DNA of 64,000 bases from Setophaga petechia. Its lineage: Eukaryota > Chordata > Aves > Passeriformes > Parulidae. This document shows, one piece after another, positions 62,651 through 64,000 of the stretch (position 1 is its first letter; each line of letters opens with the position of its first letter). The position numbers and the translations under genes are program-made. The stretch covers positions 7,002,501-7,066,500 of the forward strand of contig JANCRA010000019.1 in assembly GCA_024362935.1 (NCBI GenBank), given 5' to 3'. The notes beneath the pieces are model-generated. The model was not told the origin of the DNA, made no database searches, and saw only the letters and a list, made by a program, of their open reading frames with translations.

Positions 62651-64000
62651 ATACAATGCAGAGCCACATTTGTTATGTGAAAAAAGCTGAAAAAGTAATT
62701 TTTCAAGATTTCATTACTTTTAAGACAAACAGTAACAAACTATTTAGTTTATGCGTAATGCAGTGCTCAAGTCAGTACCTTTGCCCACTTCTCAGTTTAA
62801 GCTTTGCAAGACTAATTTTTCAGGCTATTTCCTATTTGTTGGCATCTCAAAAAGGGCAGTAATTGATTACTACATTACAATCCTTTTAAAGAGCAGCATG
62901 TTAGTTTCACTACCTGCTCTGAGTGAATACGACCTAGCATCAAGACAAAGTTTCAAAACCAGAATATTTTTACATATTTGTGTGTCTATGTGTATATAGT
63001 GTGTTGTTTTCTGTGTTTTCTATTTATAAAAAAGCAGAGCAGTTCTGCTTCCACAACTTAAATATTCAAATTACTGTTGGAAGAATAAATATTTAAATGT
63101 TTCAAATCTGTCCAGTATTATGTAGCTCTGATGTTAGAATTGTAGTCCACAACTATTAAGTTCTGTATCATATTCCCAGATTTTGCTAAGAATATAAGTG
63201 GAATGAGCATCATGATGTATATGTAGTGTATAGGATTGTTTTAATTTATAAGTCTCTGCCAAAGCCTAAAAAGATAGTCAGGATAAAATCTCTGGATCCA
63301 AAATGTAACTAATCATTTTTGAATACAAAGGACTTTTTTCCGTATGTGCATTAACAGTCAATTTTACTGGGAAGAGGCCAAATTTGTTTGCTTTAGCCAA
63401 GGGGTAAGGTGGGTTTGGATGAATGAAAAGAAAACAGAGAAAAAGGAAGTCTTATAATGTTCATAGCTAATGAATTTCTCTGTTGCAAATTCAATATTAA
63501 GTGCAGATTGCAAGTGCAATGGTTCTTGGGGGAATTCAAGAGGATATTGTATCTTATGGGGAACGCTAATTTAAAAGAATGTCTGGTCAGGATGCATTTA
63601 ATAACCTTTGGAAATTGTAGTGTACATTAAAAGGCAAGGGAGAAATTAGTGCCTGATGTGATACAGGTAGCAGTCTTCATTAGGAGGTACCTGTGACTGC
63701 CACGAACAGAATGGACACATGCAATTTCAATTTATGACCACTATCTACTGTGAAGGGATTATTTTCTTTGTCAAAATTGAATTGGTAGGAGCCTAACTTG
63801 CGTCTAGCTCTTTTAGAAGAACTAGAACAGTCCTCTGCTAACTCATTAATTTACTGAGTAGAAAATGAGGCTTAAAAATAGTTCAAAATGGAGGAACAAG
63901 GTGGGCTGAAGTCCCCAGTCATTTATCTGCTGTTTTGTTTCATTTAACTGGTAATTGTATTTCTGTGCATAAATTTGTCTATCAAGCGTGGTACATAGGC
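62651..64000. other. Non-coding stretch, nothing recognised
   Basis: Unique AT-rich sequence to the end of the window. The short open frame at 62751-62999 is unrecognised. Confidence 0.6.

Noticed and set aside
62295..62862. Open frames of 114 and 116 codons on both strands
   Set aside because: They overlap a CR1 3' fragment whose reading frame is not the CR1 ORF. Chance frames in repeat DNA.
1..64000. CRISPR arrays, operons, prokaryotic promoters or ribosome-binding sites
   Set aside because: CR1 elements, the LTR type, long homopolymers and sparse unrelated open frames indicate vertebrate nuclear DNA. No regularly spaced identical repeats are present.
1..64000. tRNA, rRNA, snRNA genes, mitochondrial insertions and CpG islands
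   Set aside because: No cloverleaf A/B box pair, snRNA core, mitochondrial gene block or CpG-dense segment was noticed on either strand. A covariance-model search was not possible.

Overview
The window looks like non-coding DNA from a bird nuclear genome. It is AT-rich and CpG-poor. It has no tightly packed open frames, no long exon I can recognise, and no operon-like layout. The bird assignment rests on several truncated CR1 LINE copies ending in ATTCTATGAT-type 3' tails, the usual interspersed repeat of bird genomes. A degraded LTR near 47.6-47.9 kb resembles, from memory, endogenous-retrovirus LTRs of songbirds, so a passerine is my best guess. That narrower call is inference. Open frames in the window are mostly 60-100 codons, are scattered over all six frames and match no family I know. 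I therefore read the window as a long intron or intergenic stretch and annotate no protein-coding gene. || Layout. 0-15 kb: mostly unique AT-rich sequence, with one MIR-like fragment (3.4 kb), one old SINE/LINE 3' end (9.2 kb), a CR1 3' tail (14.15 kb) and a striking 31-bp inverted repeat with a third flanking copy (14.23-14.34 kb). 15-30 kb: a CR1 fragment (15.2 kb), an older CR1/L3-like fragment (18.7-18.9 kb), long homopolymers at 22.1, 24.5 and 24.6 kb, and a 36-A tract at 29.2 kb with a possible short target-site duplication. 30-44 kb: AT-rich sequence with homeodomain-type words, a pyrimidine tract that ends in a splice-acceptor-like site followed by a possible 16-nt microexon (31.88 kb), three short hairpins within 33.56-34.18 kb, and a 260-bp A/C-only tract (36.33-36.59 kb). 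44-51 kb: the densest repeat cluster, with two opposed CR1 copies around an old MIR-like piece, the LTR remnant, a (GAT)8 microsatellite and another CR1. 51-64 kb: unique sequence, including a less AT-rich patch at 51.8-54.2 kb, a T23 tract, a poly-C/poly-A cluster at 60.5 kb and the longest CR1 copy (62.4-62.65 kb). || I see no genes acting together here and no convincing undescribed system. The items most worth checking are the 14.23-14.34 kb template-switch-like repeat, the 31.88 kb microexon candidate, the minus-strand open frame at 2.24-2.72 kb and the possible conserved non-coding blocks. All calls come from reading the sequence against remembered consensus elements. Repeat boundaries are approximate, and no alignment or repeat-masking was run.
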